DNA of 64,000 bases from Kingdonia uniflora (lineage: Eukaryota > Streptophyta > Magnoliopsida > Ranunculales > Circaeasteraceae): NCBI GenBank assembly GCA_014058105.1, contig JACGCM010001272.1:1240001-1304000 (forward strand). Reading direction: 5' to 3'. The notes under the pieces are model-generated. The model saw only the letters and a program-made list of their open reading frames with translations, ran no database searches and was not told where the DNA came from. Shown here one piece after another: positions 11,641 to 24,194 of this stretch. Position 1 is the stretch's first letter. Each line of letters opens with the position of its first letter. The position numbers and the translations under genes are program-made.

Positions 11641-12418
11641 AATATAACTCTCATATAAACACAGTTCTACATCAAAAACAGTTCGCATAACTGTCAGTTA
11701 CAAATCTTACAGTGATCATATATATATCATTGACATGCCAGCACGAGCTTATACTTCTTTAGCTTTTAAGCTATGCAGGTTTCTCGCTCTGGTGGCCAAT
11801 ACTTTTACGATCTTGAGATCTAGATAACTAGATCGATCTTATAGCATTCTAAGGTTCACCTCTTTTGACCCCCTCTCAGTGCCTATTTCAGCTTCTAAAA
11901 ATAAGGTCGACTTCATAAGGTTTTTGGTCGCTTGTGGAGTATTTTCTCTAATACCACCAGGAAGGAAATGTCACATTTTTAAATACCTACTCTTACCTTT
12001 CCAAACTACTTCGTCCTTCTCTATTTTATCTTTAACCCATCCTAAATGAGCTTCACATACATCTCTCTAGTGATCTTCACTAAGTTCATTATATTTTATA
12101 ATCTGAACCACCATGCATCCAGTCAGAAGAGCTGTTGCATGTGCAACATTTTTCTCCCTAGCGAGCTCTTTCTTTAACACTTCAATTGTAATGAGCAGTT
12201 CATTAAGTTCCTACACTACAATTTTCCTATTAAACAGTGTAACAGCATCATAGCTTTCCTACTCAAAACAATCAATAACAAACATTTTCCATACTCCAAT
12301 TTCATCATTTTCTAAAATGACATTACATTCTATATTACTCTACCTTCTCCTGGCCGTCCACTCCTTGTTTTTCTTCCTGAGTGACAAAAGAAATATCCCT
12401 TAACCCTGACATGGTTTC
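11641..12418 (-). other. Degraded stretch inside the E1 antisense gene
   Basis: Lies between recognisable coiled-coil segments of the antisense gene. It matches the position of non-coding or intronic sequence in E3 (41301-41846) and E2 (21071-21576). No independent gene is seen. Confidence 0.45.
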
Positions 12419-13404
12419 TCAAACTGGAGTACTCCCATTTTCAACATCATTAGCCACATAAGGCCCTACAACATCAGAAGATCTTCCTTCACTTATAACA
12501 ACAATATCGGCCTCTGTATAACCGTCCTTAGGGAACCTTTGAGCGAGATTATTGCGAACAACACTCACTTCATCTACATTCATTTTAGACTCTCGCTTGA
12601 GATTGTCCATAACTACCCAGAATGTTGCCCTTAGTCTCGCAACTTCTGCACTCGCTCACGACCTCTCTGCCACAAGTTTGGTTCGTTCCTCTGCCAATTC
12701 TTTCTCCAACTCCACGGTCCGTTTCAATGTCGACCTCCCCACCTCGACGCCAAGGGCGGTTCCTTTCAGCATACGGGATACCTGCACAAAAAAAAAACAA
12801 ACCAATATACGACTTATCAAACGAATCACAATAAGTGTGATTATTTTTCAACTTACCCTACAAAGCACCACATGAATTAAGGACCCGAATTCCTCGACAT
12901 CCTCCAAAATCATTGCCTTGAACTTCTCTTCAAGAGTAAGCAACTCCACCTCTAAGCCCGTTTCCACCACCACTTCCTTCGCCTCATTCACTACTACAAG
13001 CGGGGGACTGTCTACTTTTCTCTTTTTTGAGGCCATCTTGACCTCCCCACTCTCTGCGGTCCCAGACTTTGAGCCGTCAGCCTTCGTGATTCTCTTCTTA
13101 GATTGCTTTTGGCTCATTTTGCCAGATATGAAACCCGCATGCCTCAACTTCAGAGACATGGGTGCAACTTTGGTTAAAATTGGCAACATGCCAATGTCTG
13201 CTAATGATTCCACTCAAGCTCTAGCAGATGGGCCAACTCCAGTCATTTTTCTCTTGGCCTAAGACTTGTGGACTTTAACAGATTTATTATTAACCCTTTT
13301 GTGCCTACTTATCTCAAGTTTGCCCAACACAGGTTCCAACTTGACTCCCTCCCGGGCTACTGTATCGATCAAAGATTCTTCTCTCCTTACTTTAGAATGA
13401 GGGT

Positions 13405-13485
13405 CTACATATAACACAAAATATTGTCATAAATAAATTGAGAACTAGCAATATATACAGTTTGAAGTTACTATGATTTACTTAC
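13405..13485 (-). other. Conserved intron 1 of the E1 antisense gene
   Basis: Donor AAAA|GTAAGTAAATC and acceptor TGTTATATGTAG|ACCC on the minus strand; 81 bp. E3 has an 82-bp intron at the same codon with nearly the same donor (AAAA|GTAAGTAATAG). Splicing keeps the frame, and the joined protein aligns with E3 on both sides. Confidence 0.75.
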
Positions 13486-13995
13486 TTTTCTTATAATTTT
13501 TATATGTAAGAGCCAGGAAGTCCTCGTTAGCTCGCTAGAGACACTCACTCAAATTAAATTATCATTCCATACTCTTCCAACAAAATTGAGGTTGAAAAAT
13601 TAGGGTCTGACTGAGCTGGAAGAGAAGTACGCACCCCTTATAGAAATAAAGTATTTCACAGTATAGTACTTCAAAACATCTAAAGGAGTTAATCTTCTCT
13701 CATTCCTCTCACGAGCCCACCTTCTATTTAAATTCTCACAAATATTTATAACCTCCCATATATTACCATTCAGCTAGGCAGAGCACACCTTGATCACATT
13801 CATGATGCCTATAGCAAGGTCACTTAAAGGCATCACTAACCCATATTTGAACCGGGCAAGATAGCATAGGAAACCCTCATCCAAATCACCTCCCTTGTTC
13901 GTATTGAAATACTCAAGGGAAACAGACTCTGATATTTTTCCTATGAGTTTTCTCATGCTTTAATTCAGGCAGCAAGAAAAATATGCTATCACCCC

Positions 13996-14634
13996 TATAG
14001 GGACCTATCCCTTGATCTAAACCAATTCGAGTTGTCTTTAGGTCAAACTACCCTATCTTTAGCTTGAACTACCTCGATGTCAGGTTCACGCATTCTACAC
14101 GTAACATACATATACAGTCAGCAGTACCACCTAGACTACGAACTGATGAAGAGCATGGCTCGCGTACAGCTGAAAAATATAAACAAGTCAAAAACACTTA
14201 TCCTTCACGGACTCAACAGTTATTCAGTCAACTACCACTTGCCTTAATATTCGGAGAACGTGCTTCAGCACGATAACGAACTGCAGACAAGTCCTATATA
14301 AGAAAGAAGTTCCATAAGAGACAAAAACCACCAGAAAAATACATGAGAAATCACCAAGAAAACTATATCTTCTAGATTCTCAAACACCAACTTCTTATTT
14401 ACAAGATCAAGTATTTTCAGTACGAGATCAGTTGCAATAAGATTATTAGCCTCAAGCAATAAAAGTCACTGTTACGAAAACCCTCAACTCGAGGTGGTAG
14501 TTTTTACCTATTCAGAGGTTTTCCACGCTAAATTAGCTGTGTCAATTATTATTTTACATCAGTTTTTGTCATAAGAACATTTGTGTAAGAGGTAATTTCG
14601 AGTCACCTCGAGCTCACGGAATTAGGATATTACA
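13996..14634 (+). repeat. E2 5' LTR
   Basis: Begins TATAGGGACCTATCCC (TG decayed to TA, compare TGTAGGGACC in the 3' copy) and ends GATATTACA. TATA-like CCTATATAAG at about 14293-14302. The primer-binding site TTTGGCACCGTATGCGGG follows at 14635. Confidence 0.88.
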
Positions 14635-14712
14635 TTTGGCACCGTATGCGGGAAAGAAGACATTTCCACGATATCCTAAGGCATACATTTACTCTACTAA
14701 CAATCTCCAATC

Positions 14713-16305
14713 ATGGTCACTTCCAGACGACCAGCAACCGGGATCCAGCTCAATCTTTTAGTTGAGCCGGAACAACTTACCAAACTAAGGACGAATCTCC
14801 ACGCTGAAATAGATAAACGCAATAAGCTTGAGCATCAGTTAACTATTGACCAAGAGCTCCGCGAGAAAAAGCTCGAAGCCGAGCGACAAGCTCGTTTGAC
14901 AGTATTCAAACGACATGAAGACCGGATGACAACCATGCAGATTGTATTACAAGCTCTGCAGGGCACTCAGCAGGCTCCTCCAACAAGGGATCATGATCAA
15001 GTGCCAGAAACTTCCTGGGTTTTTGCGAGAGACAGATTGGGACCTCGAGGAGCCACCAGCAAAGCTATTTTTAGAAATATTCAGCACGGACATCAACCTT
15101 CTATTCATTTGGGTGGTAAAGATCAATCTAAAATAAGCAGGGGTCACTAATTTTCCAAACGTCTGGAGGAAGAACATTGACCTCAAACTCAAATTTCAGT
15201 ACGTGATCATTTAAGTGAGGGTACAGGTACTCATAATCCTTAACCTCCTCATCAAGCCACTCAACTGACATGCCAATATGTTATACAAGAACATATAGAT
15301 CAGCGTATCATGGAGTTAATCGAAGTACAAGTTCTGGGCACTGCAGACAACCTTCTCAAGTTACAAGGAAGTCCAATTGCTAAAGAACTATTCGATATAG
15401 AAATACCGAAAGGTTTTCATACTCCAAAAAATCACAAATATAAGGGCACCGGTCTAAAGGAGCACATTCAATAATACCGTGATTCATTGGGGCTGTATTC
15501 CAATCTCAACCATATCCTTTATCGCTTGTTCGCCACAAGTCTACAGGAAGAACCTCTCCATTGGTTTCATTCTTTACCTGAATATTCCATACTAACATTC
15601 GATCAACTGTAGAAACAATTCCTCAAGACATATGCTCACAACGGAGACAAAGAGGAGAATTCATATTCTCTTATTAGTCTTAAACAGTCATACGGAGAGA
15701 AGCTCGAGGTTTTTACGAAGAAGTTTTTGGAGATCGCGCGTAAAGTAGACAATCTCGATCAAGAAATTGTTATTACTGCTTTCACCATAACGCTCTAGCT
15801 TAACTTCAAGGTTAAAGATCACCTCTTCCTCAATAAACTTGTGACCTTGGAGGATATGATCACCAAGGTCAATAGTTATGCCAACCTGGAAAGGATAACG
15901 TCTGAAAGGCATAAATCTACTAAATCTGTCCTAACCACGAAAGGTTCATCTACAGATTGAAGCACTGAACTAAAGAAGGATTAGGGTGATCACAAGCATT
16001 CTAAGGGCAACACTGAAAACCCTCAGAAATGCAGTTCACTACCCAAACTGGTCCTCCCTAGGATGAATGTTCAAATCTCTGCAATTTCTCTAATCCTCTC
16101 TAAGGAGAAGCTATACCGTCCCTCTTAGCCATTGGAACCAATCGAGAGTTGCCCGTACTACATGCATCACAAGGTAACCCACCATTCTACTGACAACTGT
16201 TACACTTTATAGAGGTTGCTAGAATTCATTTTCAAGGAGGGACGGATGTACAAATATATTATCGACCTGGAATCATACAAGGATGGCAACTATAAGATGC
16301 TCTCA
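14713..16305 (+). pseudogene. E2 gag (several in-frame stops)
   Basis: Starts MVTSRRPATGIQLNLLVEPE with an open, charged, helix-forming N-terminal region of 145 codons (14713-15150). The same frame, with stops, then shows KGFHTPKNHKYKGTGLKEH, EEPLHWFHSLPEYSILTFDQ and EKLEVFTKKFLEIARKVDNL. It ends with the zinc-knuckle-like YMHHK...HHSTDNC (about 16160-16205). Except for point stops the frame is maintained, so decay is mainly by substitution. Sequence jumps from the end of gag into the RT N-terminus; protease is absent. Confidence 0.82.
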
Positions 16306-16309
16306 TTCA

Positions 16310-17165
16310 ATTTTTACAACTGAATCGAGTTATTTTTGCGTAAAATTTTGAAGAGTTGTCCGGGGTCGTTCTGGCCAAGGCATATCACAAATTGGCTATC
16401 AACATCAATGCCACGGCGGTCAAACAAAAATAGTGATGATTATCACCTCGGCTTCGAGATGAAGTCAACATGGAGATTGAGAAATTAATCAAAGTGAGAT
16501 TCATTTGAAAAGCTAAATATCCAGATTGGATATCCAACATCTTCATTGTTCCAAAGAAAAATTGAAAAGTTCGAGTTTGTGCAGATTTCACCGATCTCAA
16601 CAAATACACTTCAAAAAATAGTTTCCCTCTTCCCAACATCCATCAAATCCTTGATTCCATTGCAGGTCACGAACTCTTATCTATGATGAACGCTGCATTT
16701 GGATACAACCAAATTCTACTCTTGGAAGAAGATCAAGAAAAGACCACTTTTATAACTGAAAGAGGACTTTACTGCTACAAAGTCATACCCTTTGGACTCA
16801 AAAATACAAGCGCGACTTATCAGGGGTTGATGACTACTATATTCAAAGCACATCTAGGGAAAATCATAAAAGTCTACATTAATGATCTCTTGTGCATGAG
16901 CATACAGTTTATAAACCACATCACAGATCTCAACACAATATTCAACATTCTCCGATCTTACAGGATGCGACTCAATCTTGATAAGTGTCAATTCGGAGTC
17001 TATTCAGGCTGATTCCTTGGCCACCTCATCAGTAAAAAAGGGATTGAGGTTGATCCAAATCAAATTCGAGCTCTCCTCAACATGCCATCTCCAAAGACGA
17101 TGAAAAACGTACAAAAACTAGCTGGCAAGATCGCCGCTATTAACAGATTCATTTTAAAATCTTCA
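16310..17165 (+). pseudogene. E2 reverse transcriptase with both catalytic motifs altered
   Basis: AYHKLAINVN-like start, then VRVCADFTDLNKYT. Motif A reads MMNAAFGYNQI (Asn codon 16689-16691 where Asp is expected). ITERGLYCYKVIPFGLKNTS and motif C VYINDLL follow (Asn codon 16881-16883 in place of the first Asp). GKIAAINRFI closes the domain. The 16683-17012 stretch is an open frame, but the two Asp-to-Asn changes should abolish polymerase activity. Confidence 0.85.
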
Positions 17166-17279
17166 AATTGCTGTCATTGGTTGTTCCTACTACTCCGCGG
17201 TTGTACCAAACGAGAGAAAGTTTATCCCAATACAAAGATCTAATGGACATTAGATTGCGAGGTAGCGTTTTAGGATCCC

Positions 17280-17700
17280 AAAACCTATTTAGAGAAGTTT
17301 CTCGTAATTAACACCCCAGTTGATAATGATAAACTGATCATCTACCTAGCAGTTACAGATACTTCCATCAGCTCGATTCTCATTCAACTTAAAAGGAAAA
17401 TTGAGAAGCCAGTCTACATCATCAGCGAAACCCTCACTCTAACGGAAATAAGGTATTCTAAAATTAAAAGACTCATTCAAACTCTTGTCTACACTTCACA
17501 GAAGCTTGAATACTACTTCCAAGCTCATTTAGTTAAAGTCATGATGAACTACCCACTTCGAGAAGTTTTGTTCAAGAAATAAAAATCCATAAGAGTGTAA
17601 ATGGTTAGTCGGTTTAGGAGAACATGATATCAAGTTCGAGCAATGACATTCAGAAAAGGGACAGGCCGTTGCCGATTTCCTCACGGATTTTCTAGTGGAA
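17280..17700 (+). pseudogene. E2 RNase H, Ty3 type
   Basis: LIIYLAVTDTSISSILIQLK, IEKPVYIISETL, EIRYSKIKRLIQTLVYTSQK and YYFQAHLVKVMMNYPL. The domain then frays into stops (at 17580 and about 17598). It follows the RT directly as in E1, E3 and E4. Confidence 0.78.
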
Positions 17701-18135
17701 GATCCCGAGTGGGGGGAGTACGATCCTAACCTTGCCGATGAAATGATAGAAGATCTGCCCACAAAAGCATTTGACAAGTGAGCTGAATGGATAACATGTA
17801 GACTTCTTACAGATGGTTCAGCAGGACCCACAGGGTCAGGAATTGGAATAGTATTAATTGCCCCTTCCAACGACAGAATTGAGAAATTAATCCGCTTGGA
17901 TTTTGAAGCATCCAACAATGTCACCGAATACGAAACTCTCATTCATGGGCTCGACCCGCACTTGAGCTCGACATCCTTGAACTCTCAGTCTACATAGATT
18001 CTCTGCTCATCGTCTACCATTATTCTGAGCAATACAAGAAGAATGGCAAGATGATCGAATTGCATCCCTCGCTGTAGATAGGATAAGCCAATTTGCGAAA
18101 GCAACTCTCGATTATCTTCCTCGATGTGAATTGAC
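17700..18135 (+). pseudogene. E2 second RNase H (archaeal type), catalytic residues kept
   Basis: RLLTDGSAGPTGSGIGIVLI, RLDFEASNNVTEYETLIHG, then after a frame change LELSVYIDSLLIVYHYSEQY. The three expected acidic positions (TDG, TEYE, YID) are all present, making this the best preserved copy of this domain in the window, although it is frameshifted. Confidence 0.78.
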
Positions 18136-18399
18136 AGACCGATACCTTGGCCTACCTAGCCAGGGTCTTGGGTATAGAAGCTAGATATCTCTAGATCGAA
18201 GTAATACCAACCCCCCAGTATTGATCGCATTTCTGTATGCATGATCAACACTTGGGGCGATAAAGGGGAAGACGATGATTGGCGAAAGCCGTTCCTTGCC
18301 TACCTTGGTGCCGATAACAAATGTAAAGGACTCCTTCCAACAGATCCAAAAGAGCATCGATAGCTGATCGAAAACTCGAGGCGCTACACCAATCAAAAT

Positions 18400-19530
18400 A
18401 GTTAGTTATATCGTCGTTTAGCTACGGGGCCTTACCTCAAGTGCCTCTCCAGAAATAATGCAAACAAGATGCTCCGAGATTTACATGAAGGGACTTGTGG
18501 CTCCCGTGCCGTAGGTTGATCACTCGCCAACAGAGTAATTATACAAGAAGTATTCTGGCCAGGCATACACAGGCAAGCAGAAGAGTACTTTTACAAATAC
18601 GATACATGTCAACGACATCGACACCTGATTCGTGCCCCTACGCTCGAACTACATGCAAGTAAATTGTTCTGGCCATTCAAAAGGTGGGCACTCGATCTCG
18701 TCAATAAATTTCCTAATTTTCCAGGTAACCGCCGATATCTTTTCGCAGCTATAGATTATTTTACAAAATGGGTAGAAGCAGTTCTACTCTGTGGAACTAG
18801 AGAAGAAGTGGTAATCTCGTTTATCTAGGAGCACATCATTACTCGGTTTGGATTCCCCCATCTGATCCGTATCGATAATGGGCCACAATTTGTTAGAAAA
18901 AAAGTTATAGCTTTCCTCAATAAACATAACATCATCCATTCGCCATCCAATCCATACTACCCTCAAGGAAATAGCCAAATCGAAATCACCAGCAAAACCA
19001 TCGTGGATGGACTCAAGAAAGGCTTCACTCACAAGAGAAAAAAAACTGGGTACGAGAGCTTCCTCATGCCTTATGGGCATACAGTACCACTCCACGTCAA
19101 TCTACTGGCTTTACGCCATTCATCCTCGCTTAAGGCACCGAAACTGTCATTCCAACAGAGTATCATCATCCAGTCAGAGATCACGAGCTAACTTATAAAG
19201 AAAATGAGTTTGAATTGGCCTTCAACCTTAATTGGATTGATGAGACTAGGGAACGCGTCATTGCCAACCAAGGTCGATATCACCATATGCTGGCCAATTC
19301 ATAGAACAAATGAATCTAAGCTAAACTTTCCAAATTAACGATCTCGTCTCAGAGAAATCCCTCAACACAAAAAAGTGGCACATGCTGGGAAACTAGCAAA
19401 AAATTGGGAGGGTTTATTCCTAATTACTGGTCACACTGGCCTGGGATCATATTACCTCATGACCGCAGAAGACATTCACATCTTCAATCCTTGGAATACT
19501 AGGCGACAGAAATGGTACTATCGTTAAGTT
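18400..19530 (+). pseudogene. E2 integrase
   Basis: Zinc-binding region LHEGTCGSR...QEVFWPGI...YDTCQRH, then core motifs AIDYFTKWVEA, IRIDNGPQFV and NSQIEITSKTIVDG: all three D-D-E residues are present. The end is ENFEGLF-like, then LGSYYLMT and RRQKWYYR. Stops at about 18520 and 18825 and a frameshift near 19010 inactivate it. Confidence 0.8.
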
Positions 19531-19684
19531 CCTTATTACTCCACTTCAAATTTTTACTTTTTCCTTTCCAAAAGTGAGATTTTCGTCTCCAAACAATATA
19601 CATTCTATTTTATTCAATAAAAACTTCCAAGTTTTTTCCCACATAGCTCCCTACTTACGTGGACAATACATAGATTAAAGCAAA

Positions 19685-20185
19685 TGTAATACTAGCTTTC
19701 AGTCGACCTTTATTCAGGTTAAAGTAAGGATAACACTGGCTTTAATCGACTTTATTATACTCTGCGATTAAAATAAAGGTAATACTAGTTTTTAATCAAA
19801 GAACTCTACCAGACATAAGATAAGGCAAAGGTAAAACTAGCTTTCATCTCTCAATATGGCTATAACATTATACCGGTAAAGCAAGGATAACACTGGCTTT
19901 GACCGACTCTATTATACTTTATGATTAAAATAAAAGTAATACTCATTTTTAATCAAAAAACTCTACCAGACATAAGATAAGGTAAAGGTAAAACTAGCTT
20001 TTATCTCTCAATATGGTTGCAACATTATACCGGTTAAAGCAAGGATAATACTGGTTTTGACCGACTTTATTATACTTTGCGATTAAAGCAAAGGTAATAC
20101 TAGTTTTCAATCAAAGAACTCTACCAGACATAAAATAAGGTAAAGGTAAAACTAGCTTTTATCTCACAATATGTTTGCGACATAT
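19685..20185 (+). repeat. E2 tandem repeat, about 157-bp unit, three copies
   Basis: AAGGATAACACTGGCTTT recurs at 19726, 19883 and 20041 (spacing 157 and 158). Each unit also contains AAAGGTAATACTAG and CTCTACCAGACATAA. It sits in the spacer between integrase and the antisense gene. The core (AAGGTAATACTAG...CTTT) is shared with a shorter-unit array in E3. Retand, a related element, was described as carrying an amplified tandem repeat. Confidence 0.85.
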
Positions 20186-20231
20186 ACTTTTTCAGGTTAC
20201 AAATATAACTACTATGCAAAAGTTTTTTCTG

Positions 20232-22610
20232 CTAATGGGTGGTCAACCGTGCTTTCCCATACAACAGGAGGACGATCAGCCATAAATTCTCAAGCTCGAA
20301 CAGACATAGCAATCCTACCCTGTTCACAATATAAGATGTATGTATTGATCCAGCCTCAGCATGTTTGGCATGCGAATTGGCCTGAGCCAAATGGGTCTTT
20401 AACTGTACTACCCTCTTATTCAACTCATCACATTTCCTTTGAACCAACCAGAACTCTATATCTTTAGTGGGCAAAGTTGCAGTCAACTACTCAACCAAAA
20501 TTTTGGAGCTAGATAGATCGCCTTGGGCTTTTTTCAGCTCGACAACTTTCTTAACCATTTTATTCTTCAATTGCTCCAGTTTATTCCTAGTACTAACTAG
20601 ACTAGGTCGAGTCTTCTCTTGTTCATTTTGCTGCTCACTTGGTCCCTCAAACTGGCCTCAGAACGACGTAACTTTCTTTCTGATGTTTCTAACGCCTGAA
20701 TACGATATCGAGCAATATTAGTCTCCTTAATCTTTGCCATCAGTGGATCATTCTGGCTTTTAAGCTTCGCTAACTTTTCCTTCAGCTCTACGAGCAAATT
20801 ATGCCCTTTACTAATTGCAAAATCCATCTCCTTGATCTTCTTGGTGCGTTCATTAGCAGTTTGCATGACTTCAACAAATTTGAAATGCACCTTAACATGT
20901 TGATCCTCCCTATTTTCATTTGCCTCTCTCATTCTATCGAACTCCACTGCAAATTCTTGGTTACATTGGCGTACATCTTCTTTTCTCAAATGAGATGACC
21001 CCAATTCGACTTGCACACCACAGATACGATACATCAAGTTCGATTCAGAACATTTACTCAATACATACATCTTATATCTAGCAGAATTTTTATTTCTTTG
21101 ACATCTACTATGTGAGACTACTTCTAACTTAAGGTCAAAGTATGATCAAGGTACATATTAACATATGCTCCCAATTTTCAAGGTATATATTTTATATACT
21201 CTAACTTCTTCAATAATTTGATATTATCTATACATCGTTGAGTACTATTTTCCCTGAAGATTTAGTAAGTTTTTTTAGTATGTCTCTACGCTCTAATTTT
21301 TGCTTTGTCGCTCTAGAGTAAAGAAGCATACAAGTAAAATATTTCTTGTTTTTTTATAACCTGTAGCTCCGCTTGTGAAGTCAACAGGGATGCTGAGGAG
21401 TCTTTCTCCTTAGCAGGCTTAGTCTCTAAGTCTTTTATTCTGAGGAGCATATCCTCACGTTCCTACAAGCAAGGTATACAAACATAACCTAGCCCACAGA
21501 AACTCATCCTACACTCATCCATACAATTACAATTCACAAATCCCTCATAACCACACAATCAAATGTTCAAACAATTCTACTCTACCTTCTCATTCACATT
21601 CTCAGGATCTTCATTTTCTCGCCCAGTCTGGGGTGACACTCCATCCAACCCTCTTACAGCGCCAGCCCTATCATCATCTACTTCCTCCTCTTCAATATAG
21701 GTATCCGCCATGATATTATTCACCTCGGCCTTGGAGTACCCTATTTTTAGAAGGTAGCACCCAAGCCAATCACGCTGGACTACCACCTCTCCCAAGTTCT
21801 TCCTTGCTTCATCCACTAGATCACTAATTTGCACCTCTTGAGCCACTTTCATGGACTCCAGCCGCTTCCCCTCATTAGCCAAATCAGTTTTCAGACGAGC
21901 TACATTCTTATCGAGCTCAGCCTTCCCATTTTCGAGCTCGGCTTTCTCCTTCTCCATTCTGAGACAGATCCTCTTCATTAAGCGAGCATCCTATAAAAAA
22001 ACAACTCAATTGTTGACACCATTAGCTCAAATTACAATATAGATTCAGAAAATATTCAAGTCATCAAACTTAACAATTTGCTCGTCTCCTGCTCACCATT
22101 GCGAGCTGCAAGCCTCGCCCTATCCTCCACCATTTTCAACTCATCTTCCTCATCAGATCAATTCTCTGCGATCTTTGCCCCAATCAGTTCAGAAGGGCCT
22201 ACCTTTCTCTTTTTGGCCTCCCCTTCGGCCTCACCACTCTTCGTGGTACTGAAGGCCGAGCCACGTTTCAACATCTTCTACTTTGGAAATGTCTGAGCTA
22301 GCTTGCTCGACGTAGTAGACTTAGGCACGTCAGCAAAGTCCACTCCATAGGCCTTTGGCAACACCACTCACCTCTCCCTATCAGCTCCCCTCTTCTTATT
22401 ACTTACAACACCCATTATTAGTCTCATTTCTTGAGACTTTCAAACTTTCTCAGACCTGTTGTTAGCTCGCTTCTTTCTACTAATGCCAAGTTCTTTCAAC
22501 ACAGACTCGAGCTTGACACCTTCTTGAGCAACAATATCTAACTGAGACTTCTTCCTCTTCCTTTGAACTCCCCACACTCATGATGACTAATACTTACACT
22601 TAATCAACCT
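20232..22610 (-). pseudogene. E2 antisense gene, NLS-like and coiled-coil part
   Basis: Minus-strand reading begins near 22600 with KKSQLDIVAQEGVKLESVL and GISRKKRANNRS, equivalent to the second coding block of E1 and E3. AKKRKVGPSE follows (about 22195-22225), then an intron ending TTTTTTTATAG at about 21993. The coiled-coil exon 21577-21978 (133 codons, open) contains KIGYSKAEVNNIMADTY. Further coiled coil lies at 20597-21070 (157 codons, open) and 20232-20486. The first domain and the TATA promoter present in E1, E3 and E4 are missing, so this copy is 5'-truncated and sits next to ORF B. Confidence 0.72.
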
Positions 22611-22841
22611 TCTCCTGCAAAAAACACAAGAGACAAAATATAAAGCTACATACTTTTTCTATTATGACTTCTACTACTTATAGAAGTGTTGACATCATTA
22701 CCAAAGCTCTCACTTTTTAAAAATTCAAATTATTTATTCAAAAATATAGTCACAACAACATTTGCAACAATACGGGACAAATTCAAACTTCATTTTGATT
22801 ACATTTCCTTGCAGTTATTCGATCTAATACAATTCATGCCC

Positions 22842-23195
22842 TCACATATAATTACACCTAAAACATCCCAGATGTCCTGGGGAACCACACCTAATCAGTT
22901 TGCCTCCAGCAATCCTCACATCTTCCCACTCAATCTCTTCTTCAGCTATTAGTCTCACTGCCTCTTCTCGGGCTAAAGGTTCCACAATCACTTCCCGAAA
23001 AAGCACCTCGTAGAAACAACGATCCCACTCAAGTTGCCTACCCATCCAATCTAAACCTTCAAAATGATATTCAGATACTGGCAAGTCAGCGTCATATTCT
23101 AACAACCCAAAGATCCGTTTTCGTACTTCAGCTATCTTGATCATCAAACGCCCCTCGACAACATATCGAATTCTCTCAGATCGAGACCACACCAT
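22842..23195 (-). CDS. E2 antisense ORF B, 117 aa, intact, unknown function
   Basis: A complete frame of 118 codons with its stop. I chose the ATG at 23195 (MVWSRSERIRYVVEGRLMIK) because E1 and E3 start at the equivalent MVRTHSQ; an in-frame ATG 13 codons upstream is also possible. Conserved features: EGRL.IK near residue 15-20, IFG at 29-31, YD.D, FEGL, E.A at 75, and a C-terminal signature RCGSPGHLGCFRCNYM. The E3 copy has exactly the same length. The Cys/His-containing end could bind metal, but this is inference. I recognise no family. It lies between ORF A and the antisense spliced gene. Confidence 0.6.
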   Translation of the reverse strand: MVWSRSERIRYVVEGRLMIKIAEVRKRIFGLLEYDADLPVSEYHFEGLDWMGRQLEWDRCFYEVLFREVIVEPLAREEAVRLIAEEEIEWEDVRIAGGKLIRCGSPGHLGCFRCNYM

Positions 23196-24194
23196 ATCTA
23201 GTATCTTACTCCAATCCATACTAATTTTCCCCAATTTATACAGTTTTCAAAATAACTTCAAATCCCTCACATTTCATGCGAATCTCTCCAGTCAGTTTTC
23301 TCTATAATTGAAAACCCTGAAAATCTTGATTGAAAATTATTTGAACTTATCTAACCACCACATCGACCTATTTTACTTTGTCCTAAGCATTTCAACCTAA
23401 TTGAAATCTGCTTCCCACTGCAATATTTTATACAAATTTTTCAAAGCTCAAATTTTTAATATTTCAGTCAAGTCTCATTCTTCCACAATTATCTTCACCA
23501 ATCATTCTAAGTTGATTCAGCTCAAAAAATCTCTACACAAATTTTATTCTATACACATGCTTTTAAAGCATGACTGCCATATTCCCTAGTTCAAATGTAT
23601 ATTATATTTCAACTTCTATTTATAAATCTTCAAATTACTCACAGCTCGATTTTAATAGTTATTCTATATATCCACACAGAGTTTGAATAACATATTTTAT
23701 TAAGATCGAATACAAATTTACTTTACAGATAACAAGTCTTTCAGGTACTCCAAAATCAGGTACTTTACAGATAACCAGCCTTTCAGGTACTCTGAGACAT
23801 CAAATCCTTCAGTTTATCTAACTTCAGTGATGCTTTGCTCAAAGAATCTTCTGAAGCAAAGCATGCATTAGAAATCACCAGACATCCTTTTCACTTCACA
23901 CCAGATTACTTTAACCAGAAACTTGGTTTGGAGGAAGTCTGGGCATAAAAGAAAAAGAAATTAGTGCTTAAACCAACTCTTCAAATAGAAGGTCTTCTTA
24001 GGGCCAAGAGCAGGTGATGGTGTAGAAGCAGATTTCCATTCTCTACCTCCCTTCTCTACTACCACTGTCGCCTTCTCTATAATCACCACCCTCGCAGAGT
24101 TGGTAGAGATGAAGAGGGCCCAACCTTAGAATCCAATCCTATACGAGAAACTGGCAAAACTGCCCTGCAGTTACTCCAGGCCCACATATGTCTC
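23196..24194. other. E2 spacer between ORF B and ORF A
   Basis: AT-rich, with a short direct repeat at 23724-23792 (ACTTTACAGATAAC.AG.CTTTCAGGTACTC twice). No gene is seen. The stretch around 23990-24110 contains Pro/Ser/Thr-rich fragments that may belong to the decayed 3' half of ORF A. Confidence 0.4.

Larger units (their letters stand above)
10306..13995 (-). pseudogene. E1 antisense gene (aORF), central and C-terminal exons
   Basis: Read on the minus strand, this continues from 25420-26070 once E2 is removed. In order: LEYFNTNKGGDLDEGFLCYL (13860-13920), LNGNIWEVINICENLNR and DVLKYYTVKYF. The frame then reaches a GT-AG intron at 13405-13485 (81 bp) that joins TYKNYKK to ESLIDTVAREGVKLEPVL in frame. 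Next come a Lys-rich region with MASKKRKVD and a second intron at 12782-12857 (76 bp). A coiled-coil tail runs over 12776-12419, 11635-11267, 10927-10706 and 10505-10308. The first domain resembles the plant family annotated 'putative gypsy type transposon'. KKRK may be a nuclear localisation signal (inference). Several stops are present. Confidence 0.75.

Noticed and set aside
12552..13262. Plus-strand Ser/Thr-rich ORFs
   Set aside because: Complement of the Lys/Glu-rich antisense gene; Ser/Thr/Phe bias is what the opposite strand of such sequence gives.
17529..17942. 137-codon minus-strand ORF in E2
   Set aside because: Lies exactly opposite the second RNase H motifs TDGSAG and TEYE; mirror frame of real coding sequence.
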